From: Actinoplanes campanulatus
GTDB taxonomy: Bacteria > Actinomycetota > Actinomycetes > Mycobacteriales > Micromonosporaceae
Assembly: GCF_014647795.1 (NCBI RefSeq)
Contig: NZ_BMPW01000013.1
Span: forward strand, 186,001-250,000
Direction of reading: 5' to 3'
DNA: 64,000 nt
The position numbers and the translations under genes are program-made. Positions 32,350-40,966 of this stretch are shown here, in pieces (position 1 is the stretch's first letter; each line of letters starts with the position of its first letter). The notes beneath the pieces are model-generated. The model was not told where the DNA came from and did not search any database. It saw only the letters and a program-made list of their open reading frames with translations.

Positions 32350-34431
32350 GTGACGGCGACCCAGACGCATTGCCCCTACTGCGCTTTGCAGTGCGGGATG
32401 ACGCTGACGCCCGAGATCCCTCGGGTGCGGCTTGAGCCGGCCGAGTTCCCGGTCAACCGGGGCGGCCTGTGCGCCAAGGGTTTCACCGCGGCGGACCTGC
32501 TGGACCACCCGGACCGGCTGCTGACGCCGCTGGTCCGCAAGGAGCCCGGCAACCGGGAGTCTCCCCTGCGGGAGGCGTCCTGGGAGGAGGCGTACGAGCG
32601 GATCGTCACCGCGATCCGGGACAGCCAGGAGCGGTTCGGCCGGGACAGCGTCGGATGTTTCGGCGGTGGCGGGCTGACCAACGAGAAGGCGTACGCCCTC
32701 GGCAAGTTCGTCCGTGTGGCCCTGCGGTCGTCGGCGATCGACTACAACGGTCGGTTCTGCATGTCGAGTGCGGCGACGGCGGCCAACCGGGCCCTCGGGA
32801 TCGACCGTGGCCTGCCGTTTCCGCTCGCCGACGTGGCCGAGGCGAAGACGGTGATGCTGGTCGGCGCGAACCCGGCCGACGCGATGCCGCCGTCGATGCA
32901 GTACCTGGACGCGGGCCGGGCCAACGGCGCCAAGCACATCGTGATCGACCCGCGCCGCACGAACACGGCCAACGGCGCGCACATGCACCTGGCGCCACTG
33001 CCCGGCACCGACCTGGCGCTGGCGAACGGGATGCTGCACATCGCGATCCGCGAGGGCTGGATCGACGAGGCCTTCATCGCCGACCGGACCGAGGGGTTCG
33101 CGGCGGTCAGGACGACGACGAACGCCTACTGGCCGGAGCGGGTCGAGCGGATGACCGGCGTCCCGGAGGCGCAGCTGCGCGAGGCGGTGCGGCTGCTCGC
33201 CACCGAGGGCCCGAGCATGATCCTCACCGCGCGGGGCGCCGAGCAGCACAGCAACGGCACGGACACCGCGCAGGCGTGGCTCAACCTGGCGCTCGCGCTG
33301 GGCCTGGTCGGCCGGCCGTTCTCCGGGTACGGCACGATCACCGGCCAGGGCAACGGGCAGGGCGGCCGTGAGCACGGGCAGAAGGCCGACCAGCTGCCCG
33401 GTTACCGCCGGCTCGACGACCCCGCGGCGCGCGCCCACGTGGCCGGGGTCTGGGGCATCGATCCCGACGAGCTGCCACAGCCGGGGCGTTCCGCGTACGA
33501 AATGATCAATGCTCTGGGAAGTGACGGCGGCGTCCGGGTGCTCTGGATCCTGGCGAGCAACATCGTCGTGTCGGCCCCGCACAGCAGTCATGTCGTGAAT
33601 CAACTCAACATGACCGACTTCCTCGTCGTCTCGGACATCTTCCCGTCGGAGACCGCGCAGCTCGCCGACGTCGTCCTCCCCACCGCCCAGTGGGCGGAGG
33701 AGGAGGGCACCATGACCAACCTCGAAGGAAGAGTCATCCGCCGAAGGATGGCGCTGCCCCCGCCGCCGATGGTGAAGAGCGACCTCACGGTGCTGACCGA
33801 GCTGGCCGGCCTGCTGGGCCGCGGCGAGTTCTTCACCGACGAGCCGGAGGCGGTGTTCGAGGAGCTGCGCCGGGCGAGCGCCGGCGGGATCGCCGACTAC
33901 GCCGGCATCAGCTACGAGCGCATCGAGGCCGAGCAGGGCGTGTTCTGGCCGTGCCCGGACGAGCGGCATCCGGGCACGCGCCGGCTGTTCGCCGACGGCT
34001 TTCCCACGGCCTCCGGCCGGGCCAGGTTCGTGCGGGTCGATCACCGCGATCCGGCCGAGGTTCCCGACGATTCCTTCCCGTACGTGTTGACGACCGGCCG
34101 CAACATGCAGCAGTACCAGAGCGGCACCCAGACCCGGCGGGTGCGGGCGCTCAATGTGGCGCTGCCCGAACCGCGCGCCGAGATCCACCCCGACCTGGCC
34201 CGCCGACACGGCATCGCCGACGGCGACATGGTCGAACTGCGCAGCCGCCGGGGCGCCGCGACGTTGCGGGCCCGCCTCAGCGACGGCATCCGCCCGGACA
34301 CGGTGTTCGCGCCGTTCCACTGGCCCGGAGCCAACCTCTTGACCAACCCGGCACTGGATCCCCATTCCAAGATGCCCGCTTTCAAGGTGTGCGCGATCGC
34401 TCTTTGCAAAGCCGAAGAAGGGAGTTCCTGA
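32350..34431 (+). CDS. nasA: Assimilatory nitrate reductase catalytic subunit
   Basis: 693 residues from GTG 32350. The N-terminal [4Fe-4S] motif is C8-x2-C11-x3-C15 with C41 (CPYCALQCG and GGLCAKG). The NGRFCMSSAATA segment supplies the probable Mo-ligating Cys. Bis-MGD motifs follow (VGANPADAMPPSMQY, DPRRTNTA, GQGNGQGGREHGQ), and the C-terminal molydopterin-binding domain ends with LTTGRNMQQYQSGTQTRR. It reduces nitrate to nitrite in the cytoplasm. It is shorter than NasA proteins with an extra C-terminal [2Fe-2S] domain, and no flavoprotein electron donor is adjacent. The next gene starts 2 nt after its stop. Confidence 0.9.
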   Translation: MTATQTHCPYCALQCGMTLTPEIPRVRLEPAEFPVNRGGLCAKGFTAADLLDHPDRLLTPLVRKEPGNRESPLREASWEEAYERIVTAIRDSQERFGRDSVGCFGGGGLTNEKAYALGKFVRVALRSSAIDYNGRFCMSSAATAANRALGIDRGLPFPLADVAEAKTVMLVGANPADAMPPSMQYLDAGRANGAKHIVIDPRRTNTANGAHMHLAPLPGTDLALANGMLHIAIREGWIDEAFIADRTEGFAAVRTTTNAYWPERVERMTGVPEAQLREAVRLLATEGPSMILTARGAEQHSNGTDTAQAWLNLALALGLVGRPFSGYGTITGQGNGQGGREHGQKADQLPGYRRLDDPAARAHVAGVWGIDPDELPQPGRSAYEMINALGSDGGVRVLWILASNIVVSAPHSSHVVNQLNMTDFLVVSDIFPSETAQLADVVLPTAQWAEEEGTMTNLEGRVIRRRMALPPPPMVKSDLTVLTELAGLLGRGEFFTDEPEAVFEELRRASAGGIADYAGISYERIEAEQGVFWPCPDERHPGTRRLFADGFPTASGRARFVRVDHRDPAEVPDDSFPYVLTTGRNMQQYQSGTQTRRVRALNVALPEPRAEIHPDLARRHGIADGDMVELRSRRGAATLRARLSDGIRPDTVFAPFHWPGANLLTNPALDPHSKMPAFKVCAIALCKAEEGSS

Positions 34432-34433
34432 CG

Positions 34434-34781
34434 ATGTACTCCACACCTCGCTTCCTGCAGGGCGTGTTCGCCTTCGAGGGCAAGGGGCTCGACGAGCCGG
34501 CCCCGCTCGGCACGGCCCTCAGTTACACCGTTCCGGCCGGTGCGACCGCGCAGGCCGTCTACTTCCGCGGCGGCAACGCCTCGGACGAACTGATCTGCGT
34601 CGTGCTGGTGCGCGACGGAGCACCCATGCGGTACTTCCCGGTCGGCGCGAAGAGCGACGTCCACGTGCCGCTGCGGGTGCTGGAGGACCTCGCCGGTGGC
34701 ACCACGGTGGAGCTGTGGCTCGCCGCGCCGGCCGGACTGAACGGAAATGTGATCGTGGACCTCGGACTGGTGGAGATCTGA
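34434..34781 (+). CDS. Uncharacterised 115-residue protein between nasA and nirB
   Basis: Starts at ATG 34434, 2 nt after nasA, and its TGA overlaps the nirB ATG (TGATG). The sequence is beta-rich: LQGVFAFEGKGLDEPAPLG, LSYTVPAGATAQAVYFRGGN, ELICVVLVRDGAPMRYFPVG, DVHVPLRVLEDLAGGTTVEL, NVIVDLGLVEI. There is one cysteine, so it is not an iron-sulfur protein, and no signal peptide. No family recognised. Position argues for a dedicated assembly, stabilising or regulatory subunit of nitrate/nitrite reduction. Confidence 0.8.
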   Translation: MYSTPRFLQGVFAFEGKGLDEPAPLGTALSYTVPAGATAQAVYFRGGNASDELICVVLVRDGAPMRYFPVGAKSDVHVPLRVLEDLAGGTTVELWLAAPAGLNGNVIVDLGLVEI

Positions 34782-37243
34782 TGACCAAGCGACTTGTAGT
34801 CATCGGCAACGGCATGGCGGGCGCCCGCACGGTGGAGGAGATCCTCGCCCGCAACGGCGACTTCACCGTCACGATGTTCGGTGACGAGCCGTACGGCAAC
34901 TACAACCGGATCATGCTCTCCAACCTGCTGGCGGGTGTGGAGAGCGAAGAGGGCATCTACCTCAACGACCTGGCCTGGTACCAGGACAACGGGATCACCC
35001 TGAACGCCGGTGTGCGGATCGAGCGGATCGACCGGTTCGCCAAGATGGTGTACGCGACGGACGGGACGGCCACCCCGTACGACAAGCTGATCATCGCGAC
35101 CGGGTCCTCCTCGTGGACTCCGCCGATCAAGAACATCCACAACCCGAAGCGCGGCTTCCACCAGGGCGTCTTCGCGTTCCGGACGCTCGACGACACCCGC
35201 GGCATGATCCGGTACGCCCGGGACCACGAGCGCGCGGTCGTGATCGGCGGCGGCCTGCTCGGCCTGGAGGCGGCCCGCGGCCTGCAGAACCACCTCAGCG
35301 AGGTGACGCTGCTGCACGCCATGGGCCACCTGATGGAACGGCAGTTGGACGAGAAGGCCGGCCACATGCTCCAGGCCAGCGTCGAGAACAAGCTCGGCAT
35401 CAAGGTCATCACCAACGCGATGACGACCGAGATCCTCGGCAAGGACCGGGTCACCGGGGTCAAGCTGGCCGACGGCACGGTGATCCCGTGCGACGTCGTG
35501 GTGATCGCCGCCGGCATCCGGCCGAACACCCAGGTCGCCGCGGACAGCGGGCTGACCGTCGAGCGCGGCATCGTGGTCGACGACCAGATGCGGGTGCAGG
35601 ACGAGGACGACATCTACTCGGTCGGTGAGTGCGCCCAGCACCGCGGCAACCTGTACGGCCTGGTCGCGCCGTTGTGGGACCAGGCGAAGGTGCTCGCCGA
35701 CCACATCACCGGCCGGGACACCGAGGCCGCGTACACCGGCTCGAAGCTCTCCACCAAGCTCAAGGTCGCCGGCATCGACGTCGCCTCGATGGGCCTGATC
35801 GCCCCGGAGACCGACGACGACGAGGTGATCATCTACAACGAGCCGAAGAAGGGCGTCTACAAGCAGCTCATCATCCGTGAGGGGGCGCTGGTCGGCGCGA
35901 TCCTGGTCGGGGACAACAGCAAGGCCGCCAGCCTGATCCAGTCGTTCGACCGGGTCCAGGCCCTGCCGGAGGAGCGGGCCGAACTGCTCTTCGACATCGG
36001 CGGTCCCGCCGGCGAGGTCAAGCCGGAGGACATGCCGGACGACGCCCAGGTCTGCAACTGCAACGGCGTCAGCAAGGGCGCCATCTGCGGCGTCGTCAAC
36101 GCCGGCTGCAAGACGGTCAGCGGCGTGATGGACAAGACTCGCGCCGGCAAGGGCTGCGGCACCTGCAAGCCGCTGGTGCAGCGGATCGTCGAGTGGGCCG
36201 CCGGCGGCGAGGCCGAGGAGGACCCGGCCGCGTCCTGGTACGTGCCGGGCGTGCCGATGCCGAAGCCGGAGCTGATGGCCGCGATCCGCAAGTACGAGCT
36301 GAAGAGCGTCTCCGCGGTCTTCGAGAAGCTGGTGCCGGGCGGCGAGCACGACGCCAAGAGCAAGATGGGCCTGGCCTCGCTGCTCAAGATGATGTGGGCC
36401 GATCAGTACATCGACGAGCGCGACGCCCGGTTCATCAACGACCGGGTGCACGGCAACATCCAGAAGGACGGCACCTTCTCGGTGGTCCCGCAGATGAAGG
36501 GCGGTGTCACCACCCCGGCCGAGCTCAAGCGGATCGCCGAGGTGGCCGAGCGGTACAACGTGCCGATGGTGAAGCTCACCGGCGGTCAGCGCATCGACCT
36601 GCTGGGCATCCCCAAGGAGCAGCTGCCGGCGATCTGGGCGGACCTCGACATCCCGTCCGGGTACGCCTACGCGAAGAGCTTCCGCACCGTGAAGACCTGT
36701 GTCGGCTCCGACTTCTGCCGGTTCGGGGTCGGTGACTCGACGGCGCTCGGCATCGCGATCGAGGAGCGGTTCCAGGGTCTCGAGGGTCCCGGCAAGATGA
36801 AGCTGGCGGTCACCGGCTGCCCGCGGAACTGTGCTGAGGCGTACGTCAAGGATCTGGGTGTCGTCGCGATCGACGGCGGTCGGTGGGAGATCTACGTCGG
36901 CGGCGCCGCCGGCGCCCACATCCGCAAGGGCGACCTGCTCGCCACGGTCGGCTCGGCCGAAGAGGTGATCCGCCTGACCGGCCGGTTCCTCCAGTACTAC
37001 CGGGAGAACGCCAACTGGCTGGAGCGCACCTACGCATGGGTGCCGCGGGTCGGCATCGAGAAGATCCGCGCGGTGGTCGTCGACGACGCCGAAGGCATCG
37101 CCGAGGCTCTGGACGCCGCGATCGAAGAGGCCGTGCAGGCCTACAAGGACCCCTGGAAGGAGCGGGCCGTCCCGGCCACGCCCGGCCAGTTCCGTACCTC
37201 CCTTCCCCTGACCGTTCTCCCCCAGGTTCCGGTGCGCTCATGA
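34781..37243 (+). CDS. nirB: NADH-dependent nitrite reductase large subunit
   Basis: 820 residues from ATG 34781. Domain order is standard: FAD-binding VIGNGMAGARTVEEIL (6-20), NADH site VIGGGLLGLEAARGL, a [2Fe-2S] BFD-like domain around residues 425-475 (CNCNGVSKGAICGVVNAGC, then GCGTCKPLV), a ferredoxin-like half-domain, and the siroheme/[4Fe-4S] domain with TCVGSDFCRFG and GCPRNCAEAYVKD (four Cys). It reduces nitrite to ammonium with six electrons from NADH, together with NirD. Translationally coupled to the small gene before it and to nirD after it (ATGA at 37240-37243). Confidence 0.96.
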   Translation: MTKRLVVIGNGMAGARTVEEILARNGDFTVTMFGDEPYGNYNRIMLSNLLAGVESEEGIYLNDLAWYQDNGITLNAGVRIERIDRFAKMVYATDGTATPYDKLIIATGSSSWTPPIKNIHNPKRGFHQGVFAFRTLDDTRGMIRYARDHERAVVIGGGLLGLEAARGLQNHLSEVTLLHAMGHLMERQLDEKAGHMLQASVENKLGIKVITNAMTTEILGKDRVTGVKLADGTVIPCDVVVIAAGIRPNTQVAADSGLTVERGIVVDDQMRVQDEDDIYSVGECAQHRGNLYGLVAPLWDQAKVLADHITGRDTEAAYTGSKLSTKLKVAGIDVASMGLIAPETDDDEVIIYNEPKKGVYKQLIIREGALVGAILVGDNSKAASLIQSFDRVQALPEERAELLFDIGGPAGEVKPEDMPDDAQVCNCNGVSKGAICGVVNAGCKTVSGVMDKTRAGKGCGTCKPLVQRIVEWAAGGEAEEDPAASWYVPGVPMPKPELMAAIRKYELKSVSAVFEKLVPGGEHDAKSKMGLASLLKMMWADQYIDERDARFINDRVHGNIQKDGTFSVVPQMKGGVTTPAELKRIAEVAERYNVPMVKLTGGQRIDLLGIPKEQLPAIWADLDIPSGYAYAKSFRTVKTCVGSDFCRFGVGDSTALGIAIEERFQGLEGPGKMKLAVTGCPRNCAEAYVKDLGVVAIDGGRWEIYVGGAAGAHIRKGDLLATVGSAEEVIRLTGRFLQYYRENANWLERTYAWVPRVGIEKIRAVVVDDAEGIAEALDAAIEEAVQAYKDPWKERAVPATPGQFRTSLPLTVLPQVPVRS

Positions 37244-37557
37244 CCATCGCCCCCATCGAAACGACCGTCCTCGGCCCGATCGACGAGATCCCGTTCGGTG
37301 AAGGACGCACCTACGCCGTCGGGCCCGACATGATCGCGGTCTTCCGCCTCCGCGACGGCTCCCTTCGCGCGGTGTCCGCGGTCTGCCCGCACAAGGGCGG
37401 CCCGCTCGCGGATGGACAGATCGACAACAAGGTTGTCGTCTGCCCTTTGCACCTGTACGCATGGGACCTCGCCACCGGGTGTTCCCAGTCCGGCCAGCCC
37501 CCGATCAACGTCTACCCGGTCCGGGTCGATGACGGTCACATCATTCTGGGAGACTGA
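37240..37557 (+). CDS. nirD: Nitrite reductase small subunit, Rieske type
   Basis: 105 residues. The Rieske-like [2Fe-2S] motifs are complete: CPHKGGPL and CPLHLYAWDL (two Cys, two His), so this is the cluster-bearing kind of NirD rather than the degenerate form. Overlaps nirB by 4 nt and is followed after 2 nt by the transporter. Acts as the small subunit of the cytoplasmic NirBD complex. Confidence 0.94.
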   Translation: MTIAPIETTVLGPIDEIPFGEGRTYAVGPDMIAVFRLRDGSLRAVSAVCPHKGGPLADGQIDNKVVVCPLHLYAWDLATGCSQSGQPPINVYPVRVDDGHIILGD

Positions 37558-37559
37558 AC

Positions 37560-38915
37560 ATGACTGCGACTTTGCCCGCTGCCGACATCTCGGCCGCGAG
37601 ACCGGGCGCCGCGACACTCAAGGGTCACTGGATCGACGACTGGCGGCCCGAGGACCGGGAGTTCTGGGAGGCCGGCGGTAAGAAGATCGCCAAGCGCAAC
37701 CTGATCTTCTCGATCTTCTCCGAGCACATCGGCTTCTCGGTGTGGTCGCTCTGGTCGGTGATGGTGCTCTTCCTGGGCCCGCAGTACGGCTTCGACCCGG
37801 CCCAGAAGTTCCTGCTCACCGCCGTTCCCGCGCTGGTCGGCGCGGTGCTGCGGATCCCGTACACGTTCGCGGTGGCCAAGTTCGGCGGCCGGAACTGGAC
37901 GATCGTCAGCGCGTCGCTGCTGCTCATCCCGTCGGTGCTGATGTCCTTCATGATCCAGCCGGGCGTCGAGTACGACACCCTGCTGATCCTGGCGGCGCTG
38001 GCCGGCGTCGGCGGCGGCAACTTCGCCTCCTCGATGGCGAACATCAACGCCTTCTACCCGGACCGGCTCAAGGGCTGGGCGCTCGGCATCAACGCCGGCG
38101 GCGGCAACATCGGTGTCCCGGCGGTGCAACTGGTCGGCCTGTTCGTCCTCGCGGTCTTCGGTGCCGACAACCCGGGCATCGTGGCCGGCATCTACATCCC
38201 GCTGATCGTGATCGCGGCGCTCGGTTCGGCGATCTACATGGACAACCTGACCCAGGCCCGCAACGAGAAGGGTGGCATGCGCGCCGCCGCCAAGGAGGGC
38301 CACACCTGGATCATGTCGGTGCTCTACATCGGCACCTTCGGGTCGTTCATCGGCTTCGGGTTCGCGTTCGGCCAGGTGCTCCAGGTGCAGTTCGCGGAGA
38401 CGTTCAACACGCCGATCAAGGCCGCCTATCTGACCTTCCTCGGGCCGCTGCTGGGCTCGCTGATCCGCCCGTTCGGTGGGGCGCTGGCCGACAAGCTCGG
38501 CGGCGCGAAGGTCACCTTCGTCAACTTCATCGCCATGGCGGTGGGCGCCTCGATCGTCCTGTTCGCGGCGCAGCAGCGGTCGCTGCCGCTCTACCTGGTC
38601 GGCTTCATCGCGCTGTTCATCCTCAGCGGACTGGGCAACGGCTCGACGTACAAGATGATCCCGGCGATCTTCAAGCAGAAGTACGCCGGTGACGAGCTCC
38701 GCGCCCGCCGGGCTTCCGGTGCGGTCATCGGCATCGCCGGCGCGATCGGCGCGGTCGGCGGTGTGCTGGTCAACCTGGCCTTCCGCCAGTCGTTCCTGAC
38801 CTACAAGGACGCCGACGCCGCGTACATGGCGTTCATCGGGTTCTACGCGCTCTGTGTGCTGATCACCTGGGTGGTCTACCTCCGCCCGGCGGCCCGTACG
38901 AAGATCGCGGTCTGA
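37560..38915 (+). CDS. narK: Nitrate/nitrite transporter, NarK family (MFS)
   Basis: 451 residues with about twelve hydrophobic helices. Both nitrate-porter signatures are present: GGGNFASSMANINAFYPD with KGWALGINAGGGNIGV in the first half and GLGNGSTYKMIPAIF in the second. Conserved arginines that bind nitrate are expected in helices 2 and 8 (RIPYTFAVAKFGG and LIRPFGGALADK). It imports nitrate or exchanges it for nitrite. It is the last gene of the nasA-nirBD-narK operon and is followed by a strong terminator. Confidence 0.93.
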   Translation: MTATLPAADISAARPGAATLKGHWIDDWRPEDREFWEAGGKKIAKRNLIFSIFSEHIGFSVWSLWSVMVLFLGPQYGFDPAQKFLLTAVPALVGAVLRIPYTFAVAKFGGRNWTIVSASLLLIPSVLMSFMIQPGVEYDTLLILAALAGVGGGNFASSMANINAFYPDRLKGWALGINAGGGNIGVPAVQLVGLFVLAVFGADNPGIVAGIYIPLIVIAALGSAIYMDNLTQARNEKGGMRAAAKEGHTWIMSVLYIGTFGSFIGFGFAFGQVLQVQFAETFNTPIKAAYLTFLGPLLGSLIRPFGGALADKLGGAKVTFVNFIAMAVGASIVLFAAQQRSLPLYLVGFIALFILSGLGNGSTYKMIPAIFKQKYAGDELRARRASGAVIGIAGAIGAVGGVLVNLAFRQSFLTYKDADAAYMAFIGFYALCVLITWVVYLRPAARTKIAV

Positions 38916-38926
38916 CGTTCCACTTT

Positions 38927-38970
38927 CAGCCGAAGAGCCCTCCCCTTTTCGGGGGAGGGCTCTTCGGCTG
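38927..38970 (+). terminator. Terminator after the nitrate operon
   Basis: CAGCCGAAGAGCCCTCCCC (38927-38945) pairs without mismatch to 38952-38970, leaving a TTTTCG loop: a 19-bp stem starting 11 nt after the narK stop. No U-tract follows, which is common in high-GC actinobacteria. Confidence 0.85.
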
Positions 38971-39096
38971 TCCGGGGGAGGTTTTCCCGATAGATCACCC
39001 GATCGTGGCGTGCGTGTTCCCGGTCGAAGATCGCGGCGATTCATAAGATCCAACTTGTCCAGAAAAATTACCCTTTCTTGCGGAAAGAGTGATCCG

Positions 39097-39549
39097 ATGA
39101 ACAAGATGACGCGTGCGTTCGTCATGACGGGCGTGGCCGCGGCCGCCGGCCTGGCGATCTCCGCGGGCCCGGCAGTCGCCTCCCCGGCCGGGCCGACCGC
39201 CGTCGAGGCCAAGCCGAAGGCCGCCGCGACGCAGCAGGGCTTCAAGAGCCGCGAGCGGATCCACGGGTTCTACCGCAGCCCGCGGACCTGCCACCGGATC
39301 GGCAGGTCCGGCGTCTGGCAGGAGCGGTGGGAGCGGTACACCTGTTTCCGCGTCTACCGCGGCATCCACCGCGGCGAGTGGGCACTCAAGGTCACCTACG
39401 GCTTCGGCTTCAACGACCGCGACCGCAACCGGGACTGGAACGACGGCCCGAACGACAACCGCTGGAACGACGGCCCGAACGACAACCAGTGGAACGGCGG
39501 TCCCAACGACCGTGACCAGGGCACCCGCGGTCCGTGGAAGAAGGACTGA
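39097..39549 (+). CDS. Small secreted protein with Asn/Asp/Gly/Trp tail repeats
   Basis: 150 residues from ATG 39097, with GGAAAGAG upstream. A Sec signal peptide covers residues 1-28 (cleavage near AVASPAG). The middle is very basic and holds two cysteines (TCHRIGRSG and YTCFRVYRG), probably one disulfide. The last ~40 residues repeat WNDGPNDNR, WNDGPNDNQ, WNGGPNDRD. No family recognised; an extracellular or wall-bound protein is likely. Monocistronic, between two strong hairpins. Confidence 0.7.
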   Translation: MNKMTRAFVMTGVAAAAGLAISAGPAVASPAGPTAVEAKPKAAATQQGFKSRERIHGFYRSPRTCHRIGRSGVWQERWERYTCFRVYRGIHRGEWALKVTYGFGFNDRDRNRDWNDGPNDNRWNDGPNDNQWNGGPNDRDQGTRGPWKKD

Positions 39550-39558
39550 GCGCACCGC

Positions 39559-39610
39559 TCGATCGGCCGAGGGCCGCACCCGTCATCGGGTGCGGCCCTC
39601 GGCCGATCGA
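39559..39610. terminator. Long hairpin terminator
   Basis: A perfect 24-bp stem: left arm 39559-39582 starting TCGATCGGCC, loop TCAT, right arm 39587-39610. It begins 9 nt after the stop of the small secreted protein. Few other features in the window have so long a perfect stem. Confidence 0.8.
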
Positions 39611-39753
39611 ACGAACTCACCGCCCGGCCGGACGTCGACGCCGGCCCGCTGTGCCATGCTCGTGGAGGCGAGCATCCCACCGGCGCTGCGGGGAACCGGC
39701 GGCCGGGTCACTGTCCCGGTCGTCCCTTCGGTCTACATGGAGGTGTCACCGAG

Positions 39754-40392
39754 ATGGATCCATGGCCCGAGATCCACCGGCAGCGGATCGCCGTCGCCGA
39801 TCTGCTCGACAGCCTCGCCCGCGACGACTGGGACCGGCCGTCCCTCTGTGCCGGATGGACGATCCACGACGTCGCCGCTCATCTCACCCTTCAGCAGATG
39901 GGCCTGCGTGACCTGCCCGCCCTGCTCCGGTCCTGGCGGGGCGGCATCCACCCGACGATCCAGGAGATGGCCCGCCGCCGCGCGTCCGCCCGCACCCCAC
40001 GCGAACTCGCCGCCGAGATCCGCGACACCGCGGCCCGGCGCCGCCGCAACATCGGGGTCACCCCGCTGGAGACACTCATCGACCTGCTGGTCCATGGGCA
40101 GGACATCGCGCTGCCCCTCGGCCGCGTCCATCCGATGCCACCGGAGGCGGCGGCCGTCGCCACCCGGCGGATCCTCACCATGCGTTTCCCGCCGCCCGAC
40201 CCGGCGGCACGCACCGCGGACGGCCTCCGCCTGACCGCCACGGACGTGGAGTGGACCCACGGCGACGGCCCCGAGGCCCGCGGTCCGATCGCCGCCCTGC
40301 TCCTCGTCGTCACCGGCCGCACGATCGCGCTACCGCAGCTCACCGGGCCGGGCGCCGAACTCCTCACCGCCCGCGCCACTCACCCTCGCTGA
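39754..40392 (+). CDS. Mycothiol-dependent maleylpyruvate isomerase-family protein
   Basis: 212 residues. N-terminal DinB/MDMPI-like four-helix domain: RIAVADLLDSLARDDWDRPSLCAGWTIHDVAAHLTLQQ, with the His of VAAHL and a later LVHGQDIALPLG (His, Asp) that would form the metal site. The C-terminal ~70 residues fit the second MDMPI domain (LTATDVEWTHGDGPEARGPIAALLLVVTGR). Members use mycothiol as a cofactor or thiol donor. The actual substrate is unknown; many paralogues occur per actinobacterial genome. Confidence 0.82.
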   Translation: MDPWPEIHRQRIAVADLLDSLARDDWDRPSLCAGWTIHDVAAHLTLQQMGLRDLPALLRSWRGGIHPTIQEMARRRASARTPRELAAEIRDTAARRRRNIGVTPLETLIDLLVHGQDIALPLGRVHPMPPEAAAVATRRILTMRFPPPDPAARTADGLRLTATDVEWTHGDGPEARGPIAALLLVVTGRTIALPQLTGPGAELLTARATHPR

Positions 40393-40966
40393 GATCCCTT
40401 TCCGGTACGAGTGACCCCGTCCCGTCCTGTCTGGACCGTCCCGTCCGGTCGGCGCGAGCTCGCTGCCCGCTGCGGCCTGTGCCGCGCCCGCCGGGCGGAG
40501 ATCGGTGCGCGGGCAGGCCGGGCCGACCGCAACCTCCTCACCTGCCGCCGGTCCCGGCCGCCCGTCTTCCGGTCACCCTGAACCGCGCGGTCACGGCGCT
40601 GCCAGTCGGGCACCTGGGTTGCCCGCTCTCCGCCGTAACCCGGGCCGATCGCCCCGGGCCGGTGGTCGCGGGCTCCACGCGAGCGGATAGGCGCACGCGG
40701 CGGCGGCATCGTGGTCGCCCACGTGGCATATAGCCGTGGTGGCGCCCACGTGACGTCTTCCGTGTGCGGCTACCCGTCTTCAGAGGGACTGGAGTGGGCA
40801 GCGAGATCACCGCCCGTGCCGCCCTGCCGTGCCGCCTGCCCGGAATGTCCCGAATGTCGTGCGGAGTCCGCGGATCTCCGGGGCTGGGGACGGCATGGCC
40901 GTCCGGATGGTCGATGTCTTGACCGCGGGGGTTCCCATCGGTGGAGGTTGATGGCAGCGTGTCCAC
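40393..40966. other. Gene-free stretch
   Basis: 574 bp before the metalloprotease. No frame has convincing codon use. Two CACGTG hexamers at 40720-40725 and 40747-40752 sit in a short direct repeat (GTGGTCGCCCACGTG and a close copy). Nothing else is evident. It presumably includes the protease promoter. Confidence 0.4.

Noticed and set aside
37536-39245. A long minus-strand frame across narK and its terminator
   Set aside because: It is antisense to narK and crosses a perfect hairpin terminator; the translated sequence is Arg/Asp/Glu-rich with no domain.
40720-40752. CACGTG pair as a regulatory site
   Set aside because: Short, GC-rich and within a small direct repeat; no bacterial regulator with this site is suggested by the neighbours.
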